Of a DNA stretch of 64,000 nucleotides, positions 32,996 to 44,548 are shown in pieces; position 1 is the first letter of the stretch, and every line of letters begins with the position of its first letter. Below the pieces are notes generated by a model, which saw only the letters and a program-made list of their open reading frames with translations, was not told the origin of the DNA and made no database searches. The DNA comes from Cordilura impudica (Eukaryota; Arthropoda; Insecta; Diptera; Scathophagidae): positions 25,597,253-25,661,252 of the forward strand of contig OY821522.1 of assembly GCA_963682025.1 (NCBI GenBank). The letters are read 5' to 3'. A program made the translations under genes and the position numbers.

Positions 32996-34228
32996 ATGGC
33001 TGTACAGCACAGTCCAGGAAGTTTAGCTTCGACTTTAGCCGAAAACGTTTGTTCAATTTGTCAGGAAACTTATGACCAGTCTAGCAGTTTAGTGTCTACC
33101 AGGTGTAAACACATTTTTCACCACCAGTGCATTTTCAATTTCCTAAACGTCTCCACATGTTGTCCGCAATGTAATAGTACAGTCACTAAAAACAGTTTAT
33201 TAAAATACTCCGTCCGAACCAATAACGATATTTTGCCAACTAATACGGGAACGATTCCAAAATCTTCTGAAAGGATTTTGTCAGGTAGAAGACAACGAAA
33301 TAGCGAATTTAATGCTAATCGAAATATTTCCCCACGTCAGACTAGTGGTGAAGGAAGAGATAGCTTAGAGGACCGCATTAGATCTAAAATTGAAACCAGT
33401 TTCCAAGGCGAAATAAATAAGCTTTACGCTGTGGTAGAAAGATTATCTCAACAGTTCACAACTGTAAATCTTAGCGCGAACAGAGAGCCTGAATGGCCCA
33501 GAGAGATTTTTCCAACCACGTCGGTCCCTCGAAATTCTACAGCTCCTTCGTTTCATAATGCTACTCATGATCCGAATTTTGTCCCTCTGCGTAATCCTAG
33601 ACCCAACTCAACCCACCCATCTGTAAAAGAGAGTCGTGAGAGAGCATCACTTTCTTCCGTATCCCTTAACAATAGTGGAAAAATTGCAAGGCTGATCAAT
33701 AGTTGGAAACTAACGTTTAATGGAAATTCCTCAGAGTTACCAGTTGAGAAATTTATTTATATGGTAAACTCATTGACAAAAGAGAGTTTAGCGGGAGATT
33801 TTCGATTGCTTGGAAACCATTGCCACATCTTGTTCACGGCGAAAGCTAAAGAATGGTATTGGAGATATCGTAGCTCGGTCGATAGAATAGAATGGAAAGA
33901 TTTGTGTCGAGCACTTAAAACCCATTTTAGTGACCGAGACCGAAAGCAAAACTCTAACGAAAGCTCTGACGACTTCCGCCATGCCATTCTTCAGCTTTGC
34001 AATCGTCTAAGATATCCGCTAAGCGAACCTGAGCTGACCGAAATTTTAAGGAGAAATTTAAGACCCCATTTAAGAAGGGAATTGTTCTACCTTCAAATCG
34101 ATAATGTCTCCCATCTACGCCATTTGGTTTTGCGACGAGAGGCACTGAGTTTTGAACTCGGCAGAGCCCCGAAGAACTTTCGACGACAGATTAATGAAAT
34201 TGACTTAGAGGATGAATTTTTAGATTAA
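32996..34228 (+). CDS. Gypsy-type Gag with N-terminal RING-H2 finger
   Basis: I choose the ATG at 32996 (MAVQHSPGSL, context aaatcATGG); an in-frame ATG also exists at 32912. Residues 19-59 form a C3H2C3 RING-H2 pattern: C19-x2-C22, C37-x-H39-x2-H42-x2-C45, C56-x2-C59. RING-H2 domains usually act as ubiquitin E3 ligases, but ligase activity here is not shown. A Ser/Pro/Arg-rich linker follows and then a retrotransposon Gag domain at about residues 220-400, with SWKLTFNGNSSELPVEKFIY, KEWYWRYRSS and LRRNLRPHLRREL. The frame ends at 34226-34228. In the downstream DNA the nucleocapsid knuckles continue with further mutations. The first 170 bases are part of tandem duplication A. No other gene of the window has this domain pairing. 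Confidence 0.8.
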   Translation: MAVQHSPGSLASTLAENVCSICQETYDQSSSLVSTRCKHIFHHQCIFNFLNVSTCCPQCNSTVTKNSLLKYSVRTNNDILPTNTGTIPKSSERILSGRRQRNSEFNANRNISPRQTSGEGRDSLEDRIRSKIETSFQGEINKLYAVVERLSQQFTTVNLSANREPEWPREIFPTTSVPRNSTAPSFHNATHDPNFVPLRNPRPNSTHPSVKESRERASLSSVSLNNSGKIARLINSWKLTFNGNSSELPVEKFIYMVNSLTKESLAGDFRLLGNHCHILFTAKAKEWYWRYRSSVDRIEWKDLCRALKTHFSDRDRKQNSNESSDDFRHAILQLCNRLRYPLSEPELTEILRRNLRPHLRRELFYLQIDNVSHLRHLVLRREALSFELGRAPKNFRRQINEIDLEDEFLD

Positions 34229-34805
34229 GACCCCCATGAAGAAGTTGGTGAGGTTCGAAAATCAAATGAAGACCCGCCAAGACGGCAAAACAATATCTGC
34301 TGGAACTGCCGAAAGAAAAGCCACAGGTATATGGACTGCCTAGAAGAACGAACCGTATTCTGTTAAGGATGTGGTTCAGAAGGCACTTATAGACCACAAT
34401 GCCAAAAGTGCCAGGGAAACATCCAGGCGAGCACCAGCAACAACACCAGCTTCCGCTCGAGGACAAACTAAATTCACCTTTAGGCGGAAAACAATTTGAA
34501 AATGTTGACAATCCCCCTGAAATTTTTAAAATTAGCTCTGACGGTAGCACACAAACCGATTTCACCAATTTTATACCTTTTACAATTTTGAAAAATGACA
34601 AGGAAAAGTCTAAACCTATTTTATTTCCCATCCAGCCATATCATGAAAGAGTTAGATTATACGAGTTAGCTAGAAAACGAATTTTTTGCGAAACTATTAG
34701 CACCCCAGCGAAATTTAACACCCCAATTCATAAAGTAAAAAGAAATACTCTACGAATTAGAACTTTTTATAAAATGTTAAAGTTAAACAAATTCAAAGTT
34801 AAAAG
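34229..34805 (+). pseudogene. Gypsy Gag nucleocapsid and Gag-Pol linker, frameshifted
   Basis: After the TAA at 34226 the same frame reads on through NNICWNCRKKSHRYMDC, a CCHC knuckle (CX2CX4HX4C), and a second Cys-rich segment ending RPQCQKC that is interrupted by TAA where another residue is expected. A different frame is open from 34399 to 34842 and gives a Lys-rich linker (IRTFYKMLKLNKFKVKS) leading to the protease. These are the remains of the 3' gag / 5' pol region. Confidence 0.7.
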
Positions 34806-35219
34806 TTGCATGAATCTATTGAGAAGTCCAAATCCGACATAAGACCCTATATCCAAATTGACATTTTTGGAATGAAATTATTGGGACTCTTAGATTCAGG
34901 CGCCTCTTCTTCTTTTATAAGTGGTTCCGCAGCTAAAACTTTCCTTGACAAAAATTTACCTTTTAAAAAATTTTCTAATTTCGTAGAAGCTGCTGGTGGT
35001 CAGCAATATAAAATTTTTGGTTCCGTAGAAACAAATATCACCTACCGAAATGTTACAAAATTAGTTCGTTTATATATAATACCAGATCTAACTCATGATG
35101 TATACTTAGGTATCGATTTTTGGCACGCCTTCGGACTTATGTCTTTGATTTTTGGGAACAACCCGTTACAAATTGGAGAGCTAAATCAAGTTTGTGAGGA
35201 GAATATTCTAACTAACTAG
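34806..35219 (+). pseudogene. Gypsy protease region of pol
   Basis: The frame contains the retroviral-type aspartic protease active site LLDSGASSSFISG with DSGA at 34893-34904, the flap-like region VEAAGGQQYKIFG and the IPDLTHDVYLGIDFW segment. It cleaves the polyprotein in a live element. A TAG at 35217-35219 is in frame with the following RT part, so the polyprotein is interrupted. Confidence 0.8.
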
Positions 35220-36646
35220 GAAAAACAAAGATTAGATCAAATCATAAAGATTTTTCCAGATTTTGATAAAGAGGGTTTAGGTAAAACCTCTATAATAGAA
35301 CATTCGATAGAAATAGAGCCAGGAGTTAAACCTATCAAGCAGAGGTATTTTTCTGTTTCTCCAGCCGTAGAAAAGAAAATAGATGACGAAGTTGATCGCA
35401 TGTTAGAGCTCGGAGTCATAGAAAAGGCCCCTCCTACTTGTTCTTGGAGTAGCCCTGTAGCCTGCGTCCAGAGGGAAAGAAAATTTAGACTTTTTCTTTA
35501 CTCTCGGAAGTTGAATAGCGTAACTATTCGCGACGCCTACCCTCAACCCAAAATTTATGGAATTTTATCAAGATTACCTAAAGCCGAGTTTATTTCCTCG
35601 TTAGATTTAAAACACGCTTTTTGGCAAGTTAGTTTAGAAGAAAATTCTCGCGACAAAACAGTTTTACTGTTCCTAATAGGCCATTATATCGATTTAAAGT
35701 GAAGCCTTTTGGTTTAACCAATGCACCACAGACCCTTTGCCGATTAATGGATGTTATTATTCCACCTCATCTTAAAAATCGAGTCTTCGTTTATTTAGAT
35801 GATTTGCTCTTAGTTAGCGATGATTTCGAAGAACACATTTCTTCATTGCTCGAAGTAGCACAATTGATTCGTAAAGCAGCTCTGACTTTAAATATTGCAA
35901 AATGCAAATAGTGCATGAAGGAAGTCCGATACCTAGGCTATATAATTGGTGTTGGATGTATAAAACCTGACCCCAGTAAAGTATCTGCCATCAAAGGGTT
36001 AACCGAACCCAAATCAACTAAAGAGGTTCGTCAATTTTTAGGTCTCGTAGGTTGGTATCGACGATTTTTAGAAAATTTTGCTTCGTTAACCAGTCCGTTA
36101 ATTGACCTCACGAAAAAATTTAAAACTTTTGTATGGAACTCTGAAGCTCAGAAGGCATTTGATTTGATTAAAGAAAAACTGACATCTGCTCCGTTATTAG
36201 TAACACCAAATTTCGAACGAACTTTCATTATTTCTTGCGATGCTTGCAAAACTGGAGTCGGTGGAGTTCTAGCTCAAGAAGATGACAATGGTGTCGAAAG
36301 GCCCATTGCATTTTTCTCGCACAAATTAAATAGAGCCCAACAAAATTACTCGATAACTGAACTCGAATGTCTTGCTGCATTATTGAGTATAGAAAAATTT
36401 AGAGAGTATGTCGAAGGTCACGAATTTAGTGTCATAACGGATCACGCCTCTTTAAAATGGTTAATGCGCCAACCAGACCTAAATGGCCGGCTAGCTCGAT
36501 GGTCGATAAAGCTCCAAGGCTTTAATTTTACAATTTTACACCGTGAGGGAAGCAAACACGTTGTACCCGACGCGTTATCTAGGTTACCGACGGAAAATGA
36601 AAACCACCTAACTTTTGAAAACATTGACAGCTCAGATTCTGTATAA
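35220..36646 (+). pseudogene. Gypsy reverse transcriptase and RNase H, interrupted
   Basis: RT starts with EKQRLDQIIKIFPDFDKEGLG and contains YPQPKI, SSLDLKHAFWQVSLEENSRD, then after a frameshift near 35665 KPFGLTNAPQT and the catalytic YLDD at 35792-35803. A TAG at 35909-35911 interrupts KCK-CMKEVRYLGYIIG. RNase H follows at about 36200-36500 with SCDACKTGVGGVLAQE, ITELECLAALLSIEKF and VITDHASLKWL. The frame stops at 36644-36646. Compared with live Gypsy elements all domains are present but separated by one frameshift and two stops. Confidence 0.85.
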
Positions 36647-37832
36647 CCAGAGATAGATTTATCTTCTCCATATTTTTCATCAGGACAATATATTAAATGG
36701 ATCGCTGATATAGAAAACAATAAAAATCGTATGCCCGATTTAAATGTCGTAGGTGGTTTTATCTACAAACGCGTAGAGTTTTCACGCGAGGAATTTTCAG
36801 AGGCTCGATCATGGAAGTTGTGGGTTCCACAGGAACTTACCTCTTGTGTGATCGAACGCGCTCATAATCCACCCATGTTTGCACATGGAGGTGTGGGAAA
36901 AACCCTCGAACGATTGAGGCGAAATTTTTATTGGCCCAATATGGCTACTCAGGTTAGATCCACCTATGGGTGTTCAAGCCAAATCGTGTTGACCTTTTCA
37001 ACGATTATATTTGGATTTTATTGGACCTTATCCATGGTCAAGTGCTGGCAATGTAGCTATTTTTTTGGTGTTAGACCACTTCACCAAATACCCTTTATTT
37101 AAAGCCTTAAGAAAAATGTCGACCACTTCGGTAATTGATTTTCTTGAAAAAAATGTTTTTCATTTATTCGGCGTTCCTGAAGTCGTCATTACAGACAATG
37201 GTTCGCAATTCAGATCGTCCCTTTTTGAAAGTTTTCTAACAAAATATGGAGTACAACATATTTTCACTGCCATTTATTCGCCCCGATCTAACAATTCGGA
37301 AAGAGTAAATAGATCCATCATTGCTGGAATACGTTCGTATTTTGGACCAGCGTATGTGGGATACGAATTTGAGCCAAATAGGAGTCGCGTTGAGAAGCTC
37401 ATACCAAAGTTCATTAGGCTTTTCGCCGTATTATGTTCTGTTCGGACAACAAATGATGACTCACAGACAATCCTATGAGATTTAAAAAATTTAGATTTGT
37501 TAGGAGAAGGCGTGGATGTCTTAGATAAGGCGGACAAATTGCATTTCATAAGACAAAAGGTGAAAGAAAATTTAGAAAAAGCCTATGAAAATAATAAAAG
37601 AACCTACGACTTCAGGACCAGGTCGATTAATTTTTCTGAAGGCGAATTGGTTTATCGGAGAAATTTCTCACAGAGCAATAAAGCTTCTGCATATAACTCG
37701 AAACTTGCCCCTAAATTTTTAAAATCCAAAATTGCCAAGAAAATCGGATATTGCAATTACAAATTAGTGGATTTAGCTGGAAAAGACCTCGGCGTATACC
37801 ACGCGAAAGATTTGCAAAAAGCTAACACATAA
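36647..37832 (+). pseudogene. Gypsy integrase, partly deleted
   Basis: The HHCC finger retains its two His (IERAHNPPMFAHGGVGKTLE) but the two Cys are gone: after NMATQVRS the sequence jumps to PPMGVQAKS, so a deletion near 36955 removed them. The catalytic core keeps the Asp in LDFIGPYP (about 37012), the Asp in VVITDNGSQF (about 37195) and the Glu in NNSERVNRS (about 37300). A frameshift near 37380 is followed by the C-terminal part at 37497-37832 (EGELVYRRNFSQSNKA...). It would have joined element DNA to the host chromosome. Confidence 0.8.
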
Positions 37833-38192
37833 CAACCCCATAACCGTTTTCAGTTGATTTCTCATTTTCAAAGAAATCCAAATCATCTGTTTTGTACGAA
37901 AAATTTTGCTATTTAGTGTACATCACACAAAAGAAAAAACTATAAAACGTAAACAACTCCTTATATGGTAATATCGTTTGCCAATTTTTTTTTTGTTGCA
38001 GAAAATTATATTTTGAAACAGTTGAGTTGGTGTTACTATTTCTCCGTCAGCATAATTTCATTCATGTGTAAAGCTTTTACTCGTTCTCATTCCCACCCAT
38101 GTTTTCAGCCATTACCATTGGCTTACTTTGTTCTACTCATAGTTAGATGTAGTATTTTTTTACATAGGGAATTTAATGAATGTATGAGTGTT
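37833..38192. other. Gypsy 3' untranslated stretch without recognisable LTR or env
   Basis: Follows the integrase stop. I see neither a copy of the LTR remnant at 31091-31457 nor an envelope-like frame. The element is therefore cut on its 3' side, probably where the A-rich repeat begins. Confidence 0.4.
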
Positions 38193-39406
38193 GGTTACAC
38201 GTATGAAGGATTGCAAATTTCTTTGCAAACAACAAACTGTTTTGTTGTTGGATTTTGTGTGCAAAAAAATAAAAGTCTTGAATAATTGGGTTGTTAAGAA
38301 GATGACTCTAATTTGAGAGATCATTCAAGTTTTGGAAGTTAGAAATGATAGAAAGAAAAGTTAATTTAAGACTTGTAGAATTAGACCGTTTTTTAATGCA
38401 ATTTATTGAACGAGAAAATGTTGGTAAAATAAATAATATATAAAGTGAGAACGATTCGTAGAATAAAGTGTGGAATTAATAAACTTGAAATATTGATGAT
38501 AACTTGCCATGAAAAAAAAAATGAATTTGTAAAGAAAAAAAAGTAAAGCCAGTGGAAAGTTTATAGAAAAGATTAGAACTAAATTAAATTTTGAAAGACT
38601 GAAATAATTAAATTTTGAAATTTGAACTAAATACTCTACCGAAAAGTTTGGAAACTAAAGTTAATTTTGAAAATTTGAAATTAAATAATTTTAACCAATT
38701 GGTGAAAAAAACAAGGAAATTTAATAAACTATAAAGGAAAAACTTATATCACCCTAAAACGGTAAACGGTGAATGAAAAAAAAATATTGAAACCTGAAAT
38801 AAAACGTTGAAAATGGTGTAAACTGTACCTTGTACATAGAAACATCAAAAGAAATAATTTATAATTTTGTAAACAGTTATGAAAAAGAAAAAGAACTAAA
38901 ATTCGAAATAAGAAAGAAAGGTGACCATAGAAAAAAAAAACTAAACCTGATATTTGCATAGAAAACTTAACTTTGTATTGGAACGTAAACCCAAATAAAC
39001 TGTACTAATCATATACTACTAGTGACACCACCCTCATACTTCCTGAGCAGCAGCTGGAGAATAAACAAAAAAAAAAAAAACAACCCCGGCATCCGGCAAC
39101 AACACCATAAGACGGTAAATCCACAACTTTATATTTGTAGTAGATGTCGATATCGTACATTATATACTGAATTAAAAGAAACTAATTAAAAAAAAAAAAC
39201 AAAAAAAAAACTTTTCTAAAATGTAAATTAAAAATTTTTCTAAGATTTATCTAATTATATTTATATGAAAATTTTTTTTCTAAAGATTTTTCTAATTAGG
39301 AATTAAAATTTTTCTAAATATCAATAATGTTCTAAATTAAGAATTTTTCTAATATATAGATAATTTTCTAGAAGCAAATTTTCCTACATTAAAAAAAAAA
39401 ACAAAT
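38193..39406 (+). repeat. A-rich dispersed repeat, copy 2
   Basis: Matches copy 1 (21656-22805) along its whole length with scattered substitutions. It is about 60 bp longer, because of an extra segment near 39243-39290 (taattatatttatatgaaaatttttt). It carries an A-run at its end (about 39393-39402). Confidence 0.75.
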
Positions 39407-40111
39407 ATATATATATACATTAGAGTTCGTTTGGCGACCAGGTCACCTGATTTGTTTTTCGGGTATCAACATTTTTTTTAAGGTTTTTGGGTAAATAAAA
39501 ATAATGGCGGTCTTTTTTTTTTTTTGAAAATTTTCACTCCTTGGGGTGGTTCAACCCACCTAAAAACGCGGATTTTTCTGCAGTGCAAAAACGGTTAAAT
39601 ATATTGCAAATCTGATTTCACCAGTCGATTCTGCAGCAAAGATTAATACAATGTATGTGTTTTGAACCCCTAAAAAAGTTCCAAAAACCCACAACAGAGG
39701 GCGCAAATCTCATTAAAAACAAGTAAGAGTGTTAAATTCGGCTATGCCGAATCTTTGATACCCTCCACCTAGGTTTTCTTGCACTATTTGTAACAAATTT
39801 AGATAAAATATTTGAAAATGTAAACAATTTTGATCAATTTAGTAATTTATTACAACAAATACTCTGAATTTTCAGCATTTACGTTTAACAATTTTAAAGT
39901 CAATAGAAGATAGTAAACAAAATATATTTTTAAATTTCGGATCTTTTTCGGAATACTTGACCATGTCTTATATGTTAAAAGCACTAGCGTTAATCAGTTT
40001 TATTTTTTCGATCTTATTACATCAGTTTATCATTCCATTTGTAACGCATCGATAAATGGATTTGCGTCTATGTGTTCAATGCAAAAGATTTCTTACTTTT
40101 GTCGAATTGTA
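39407..40111 (+). repeat. Non-coding DNA with the left end of a second Helentron-like family
   Basis: At 39719 the ACAAGTAAG start occurs again but is followed by a different palindrome, ATTCGGC-TAT-GCCGAAT (39736-39752), and by gataccctccacc, which replaces the gataccctatacc of the main family. This is the architecture of another DINE-like family. Its right end is not visible before the BEL LTR at 40117, so the element is either truncated or interrupted. The first 300 bp of the interval show nothing I recognise. Confidence 0.6.
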
Positions 40112-40116
40112 GGGAT
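40112..40116 (+). repeat. Target-site duplication of BEL element, left
   Basis: GGGAT directly before the 5' LTR; the same five bases follow the 3' LTR at 46322-46326. Confidence 0.85.
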
Positions 40117-40542
40117 TGTTGCCGCCACTGGCAAAGTCTGCATAAGTTAATAAGCTATGTTTAGTTTGTATGAATATAAGCATATATATATATATATATC
40201 ATTGTAGATGTCAAACTTAATTTTTCGGAGTTGATGCCACAAGCTTTCCCTCCAACAAAATTTGCCATTTTAAAAAATTCTACTTAACCTTGGCAAGCAA
40301 AGTGTGTACTGCGTCCAGCAAAAATTATATTTTATAAAATCTTTTTTAATCTAGTGGTTCTCATACTAAAGTAAGCCACCATAGTTCTAAGAATATGTGA
40401 ATTCCTCTAACTGAAGTTTTATTTTAGGAATTTTAATTTTGAGCAATTACTTTAAATAAACTACGTATTGAATTTAGAGAAAATTGTCTTCTTTATTCAA
40501 AATCCAACGAGAATCATTAGCGAGGCGGTTTTCTCCGTAACA
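40117..40542 (+). repeat. BEL 5' LTR
   Basis: 426 bp, TG...CA ends, with a TA microsatellite at 40183-40198 that is longer than in the 3' LTR. I could not recognise the primer-binding site after it (tcttaaaattctttagtgg). Confidence 0.9.
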
Positions 40543-40682
40543 TCTTAAAATTCTTTAGTGGTAAATTGCGTCAACGTTTCCAAGCTTGAATGTTTTTTCT
40601 CAATTAAGTATGCACCTTTCCCATTGGACAAATAAGCACCTACCAGCATCTATCCAGCCAATCTCAAGTAAGTAAAAGTAAT

Positions 40683-41948
40683 ATGCAGGGTCAACATCAA
40701 AGTCCATGTTGTCAAATATGTATTGAACCCCCTGACCAAAATATGATAAACTGCTCTAAATGCCAAAAAACCTATCATAAGTCATGTACTAACTCAACTT
40801 CGGACACAACCTTCAAATGCCAAGCCTGCTTACCAAACCCGCATACTTCAGCGGAGTCTATTCGAAGCGCCTCAACTCGCGTTTCTAATCGCTCAAACCA
40901 AGCAGATTCGCGGCGAATACAGTTAGAACTTCAACGTTTAGAAGAAGAACGGTCTCTTTCCATGGCCCTTAACCGCGAATATCTTATGAAAAAATATAAA
41001 CTTTTGGAGGAGCAAAATGCTGACGAGCGCCTTAGCACCACAACGTCAAACCAATCCAATTCTGTTAATAATTGGCTAAAAGACCTTCCATATCCTGCAA
41101 CGGATCCAAGCCAGCATAAAGCAAAAGGTTCAACTGAAAATCAGAATAGAAATAAAACACCAGAGCAGGAAACCCTCCTGCATACAGAACGTTTATGCCC
41201 AAATATGCCAACACAAGGAATAAACAATTCTAATACAAATACAAATTTCAACAAAAATATTCCAAATAATCAAATTAATAATAATTTGGCAACTGTAGCT
41301 ATATCTTCCTCCACAACAGCTGTACCTCTGGTACCAACATCAACTATGTCAGTTCAAGAAAATAGTAGCGGCCTTCAACAACGACACTTTAATCAGTATG
41401 CTCCATTTCAACCTCCTTTATTCTCAATCGACACATTAAATCTAAATAGACAACCAACCTCTGCCTCTTTTCCTTCCTCGTATCCATATCAAAACACTTC
41501 AGCCCCTTCTGGCCAACCATCCCAACAATATTTTAACAATCCTCAAGATTTTCCACACCATCCTTCATCTCGAACATTGTATACAAATGGTCAACCGTCA
41601 CATGTTCCACCGATGGCAAATTATAATTATGTTCAACGCCTTAGTCAAGATCAGTTACAAGCAAGGAAATCTTTGCCGCATGAACTGCCATTGTTTTCCG
41701 GTATTCCTGAAGAATGGCCTTTATTCTCCTCTACCTTTAGCTGGTCTACTAAAATATGCGGATTTACTGACGCTGAAAATCTTATAAGATTGCAAAGGTC
41801 TTTACACGGTGAAGCATTTAAAAGCGTTCAACATATTTTGGTTCATCCCTCAAACGTTGCTTGGGTTATATCTATATTGCAGCTTTTATACGGTCAACCT
41901 GAAAAGATTGTAAATTCAATTAAAAACAGAATCAAATCAACACCGTGA
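40683..41948 (+). pseudogene. BEL/Pao Gag with N-terminal PHD-like finger
   Basis: The frame starts at an ATG (MQGQHQSPCCQ). Residues 9-52 form a C4HC3 pattern: CCQIC...CSKCQKTYHKSC...FKCQAC, as in PHD fingers, which generally bind histone tails; target preference here is unknown. A charged, probably coiled-coil segment follows (LELQRLEEERSLSMALNREY), then an Asn/Gln/Pro-rich low-complexity part, and then the BEL Gag domain: LPLFSGIPEEWPLFSSTF and LVHPSNVAWVISIL. A TGA at 41946-41948 stops the frame, but it continues in the same frame to about 42117 with LLQDLVKKLPTSYQLQWG. The CCHC knuckles and protease expected next are absent. Confidence 0.8.
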
Positions 41949-42220
41949 GTCGATAAAAATAATTTACCTTCTTTTACATCCTTCGCAATAAACGTAAAAA
42001 GTTTAATTGCAACCATTGAAGCATCCCACTTACTGGATGAAATTAATAACTCCTCGCTGTTGCAAGATTTAGTAAAAAAATTGCCAACATCTTATCAACT
42101 CCAGTGGGGAACATAAAAATTGTGCTTAAAGTGGACCGGAGGTATAGAGAGGTGCGAAACAAATTCTAAAAAATAAAAATATACATATCCGATGGGAATC
42201 AAAAGAAAGTAGCAGTAAAC

Positions 42221-44548
42221 GTGAGTACTGTGAGTGATTTAAATCTACCCACACAGTCTTTGGACTACAAAAAATTGTCCGACCAATTTCCTCATCTACG
42301 GCATTTACCAGTGGAGAGTTATTATGATGCCGCTCCAAAATTATTAATTGGCTTGAACAACTTAAATATCGGAGTTTCTACAAGAACAAAACAAGGTGGT
42401 CCTCAAGAGCCGGTAGCTTTGCGAACCAACATTGGATGGGTTGTTTGTGGGGCTGTAGCTGAAAACACAAAACCAAACAAGCACTTTAATTTCTCAATTT
42501 GCGAATGTAGCGAAACTGACAAGGGCTTAGAAGATTTAGTCAAAAGTTATTATTCCCTTGACAGTGTGGGAATTTGCTGTAAAAACCCTCTGTTAGGTAA
42601 AGAAGATGATCGTGCGTATAAGATTTTAGAAAAATTTACATATCAAAGAAACGATGGTCATTTTGAAACTCCTTATCTTTAGAAATTTGATGTTTTAACT
42701 ATGCCTGATAGCTACCAAATGGCCTTTAAGCGTCTAGTTTGCCTAGAGCGTAAGTTAAAAAATAATTCAGATCTTCTTACTGTTTTTAAAAACACGATTG
42801 AAAAATATTTGTCCAAAGGCTACACTCGAAAACTAAGTAATGAGGAGATTTTTAGTAGTAGCGGAAAAGTTTGGTATCTTCCAATTTTTGCAGTTGTTAA
42901 CAAAAATAAGCCCGGTAAATCGCGCGTAGTTTGGGATGCTGCTGCAAAATCAAATGGAGTCTCCTTAAACTCATTTTTACTTAAAGGGCCTGCTTTGTTG
43001 GCATCATTGCCTGCTATTTTATATTCATTTCGGGAAAAATCTGTAGCTATTTGCGGAGACATCGAGGAGATGTTTCATCAAATTTTTATCAGACAGCAAG
43101 ACAGGGATGTCCAACGTTTTTTATGGCGTGACTGCAATCAAACTGTCGAACCTGAAGTATACGTTATGGATGTGATGATTTTTGGCGCCACTTGCGCTCC
43201 AAGTATTTCGCAATTCATTAAGAACTTGAATGCCACAAAGTTTGAAGATGTTTATCCTGCTGCAGCTAAAGCAATCAAAGTAAATCATTATGTCGACGAT
43301 CTGTTAATTTCTGTGGATTCTGAAAACGAGGCTCTTGAGCTAGTTTCTGAGATCAAATACATTCATCAAAAAGGTGGTTTTAATATTCGAAATTGGGTAT
43401 CTAACAGCCGGAAGGTTTTAGAGTCTGTTCAGTGCAGCAAATCGGATAACACAAAATGTCTAAACCTCAGTGAAGGGAAACGAATAGAGAAGGTTCTTGG
43501 AATATTTTTGGAACATCAGGAGGATGTTGTTACCTTCAAAGTTTCTGAGTGGCTTATGCAAAGCGATATCTATTTATGTAAAAAAGCGCCAACTAAACGT
43601 GAGATGCTTCGTTTTGTTATGTCAGTCTATGATCCACTCGGTCTTATAGGACATATAATCATGTACGTGAAGATTTTGCTGCAAGAAGTCTGGAGGGCTA
43701 AAGTAGATTGGGACGACGAAATTCCTGAAGATCTATTTATGAAGTGGTCTCAGTCGGTCAGTGTTTTACCCTATATTCATAACATACAAATTCCGCGCTG
43801 CTATTTAAAATCTTTTAGTTCTTATGACGGCACAGAACTTCAGCTGCACACCTTTGTTGATGCTAGCAAAGACGGTTACGCTGCGGTTTGCTATTTTCGA
43901 TCGGTGGGAAATGAAAAAACAATTTGCTCCCTCATTGGCTCAAAAACAAGTGTAGCTCCCATAAAAATTACCTCAGTTCCACGACTAGAACTAATGGCTG
44001 CATTAATTGGAGCTCGCTTTGCTAAGTTTATCACCCAAAATCACCATATTAACATAAAAAAGAAAATTTTTTGGTCAGACTCAAAAACGGTACTAAGCTG
44101 GATAAATTCTGACCATCGAAAATATAACCAATTTGTGGCATTTAGAGTCACTGAAATTCTAGAGTTGAATTCAGCCAATGAGTGGAGATGGACTCCAAGT
44201 AAACAAAATGTAGCAGATGAAGCAACAAAATGGACTCGAGTTCCTAAGATAACTAGTTCTTGTAGGTGGTTCCAAGGGCCAGACTTTCTTTTTCAAGCGG
44301 AGGAAACGTGGCCAAGTATCCAAACTTATGAAGTAACAGCTGAAGAGCTCGTTCATCGGGTGTGTATAATATCAAGTGGTGAAAAATTAATAAACGAAAA
44401 TAAGTTCTCAAAATGGAATCGTATTTTACGAGCCACTGCATTTATCTATCACTTCATAAATATATGTAAAAAACAAATAAAAAAGAAGAGCGAATTGACT
44501 CGTGAAGAGTTATTCAAAGCAAAAAACTTTCTGTATCGTCAAGTCTAA
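42221..44548 (+). pseudogene. BEL/Pao pol: reverse transcriptase and RNase H
   Basis: The region begins after the internal deletion; sensible coding starts near 42200 with TVSDLNLPTQSLDY and ALRTNIGWVVCGAV. A TAG at 42680-42682 is in frame with the next part. RT from 42701 has VWYLPIFAVVNKNKPGKSR, VWDAAAKSNGVSLNS and the BEL-type catalytic YVDD at 43289-43300. A connecting region has REMLRFVMSVYDPLGLIGH. RNase H follows with HTFVDASKDGYAAV, RLELMAALIGARF and WSDSKTVLSWI. The frame ends with a TAA at 44546-44548, and the same frame resumes in the integrase, so this stop is a point mutation. Confidence 0.85.

Larger units (their letters stand above)
29911..33165 (+). repeat. Tandem duplication A, unit 2 (3,255 bp)
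   Basis: Second unit, followed by the true continuation of gag at 33166. Differences from unit 1 that I can see are a 33-bp deletion at about 30056 (after gtctgaac, between two cat repeats), small changes in T-run length near 28246/31500 and 29160/32413, and a G/C change in the DINE-like terminus (tatagcgtat). Such high similarity indicates a very recent event or an assembly error. Confidence 0.9.

Noticed and set aside
37833..38285. Envelope gene after Gypsy pol
   Set aside because: The frame at 37965-38285 lacks signal, cleavage and fusion features and runs into the A-rich repeat.
41587..41787. Small frames overlapping BEL gag and pol
   Set aside because: They are shadows of the gag and pol frames.
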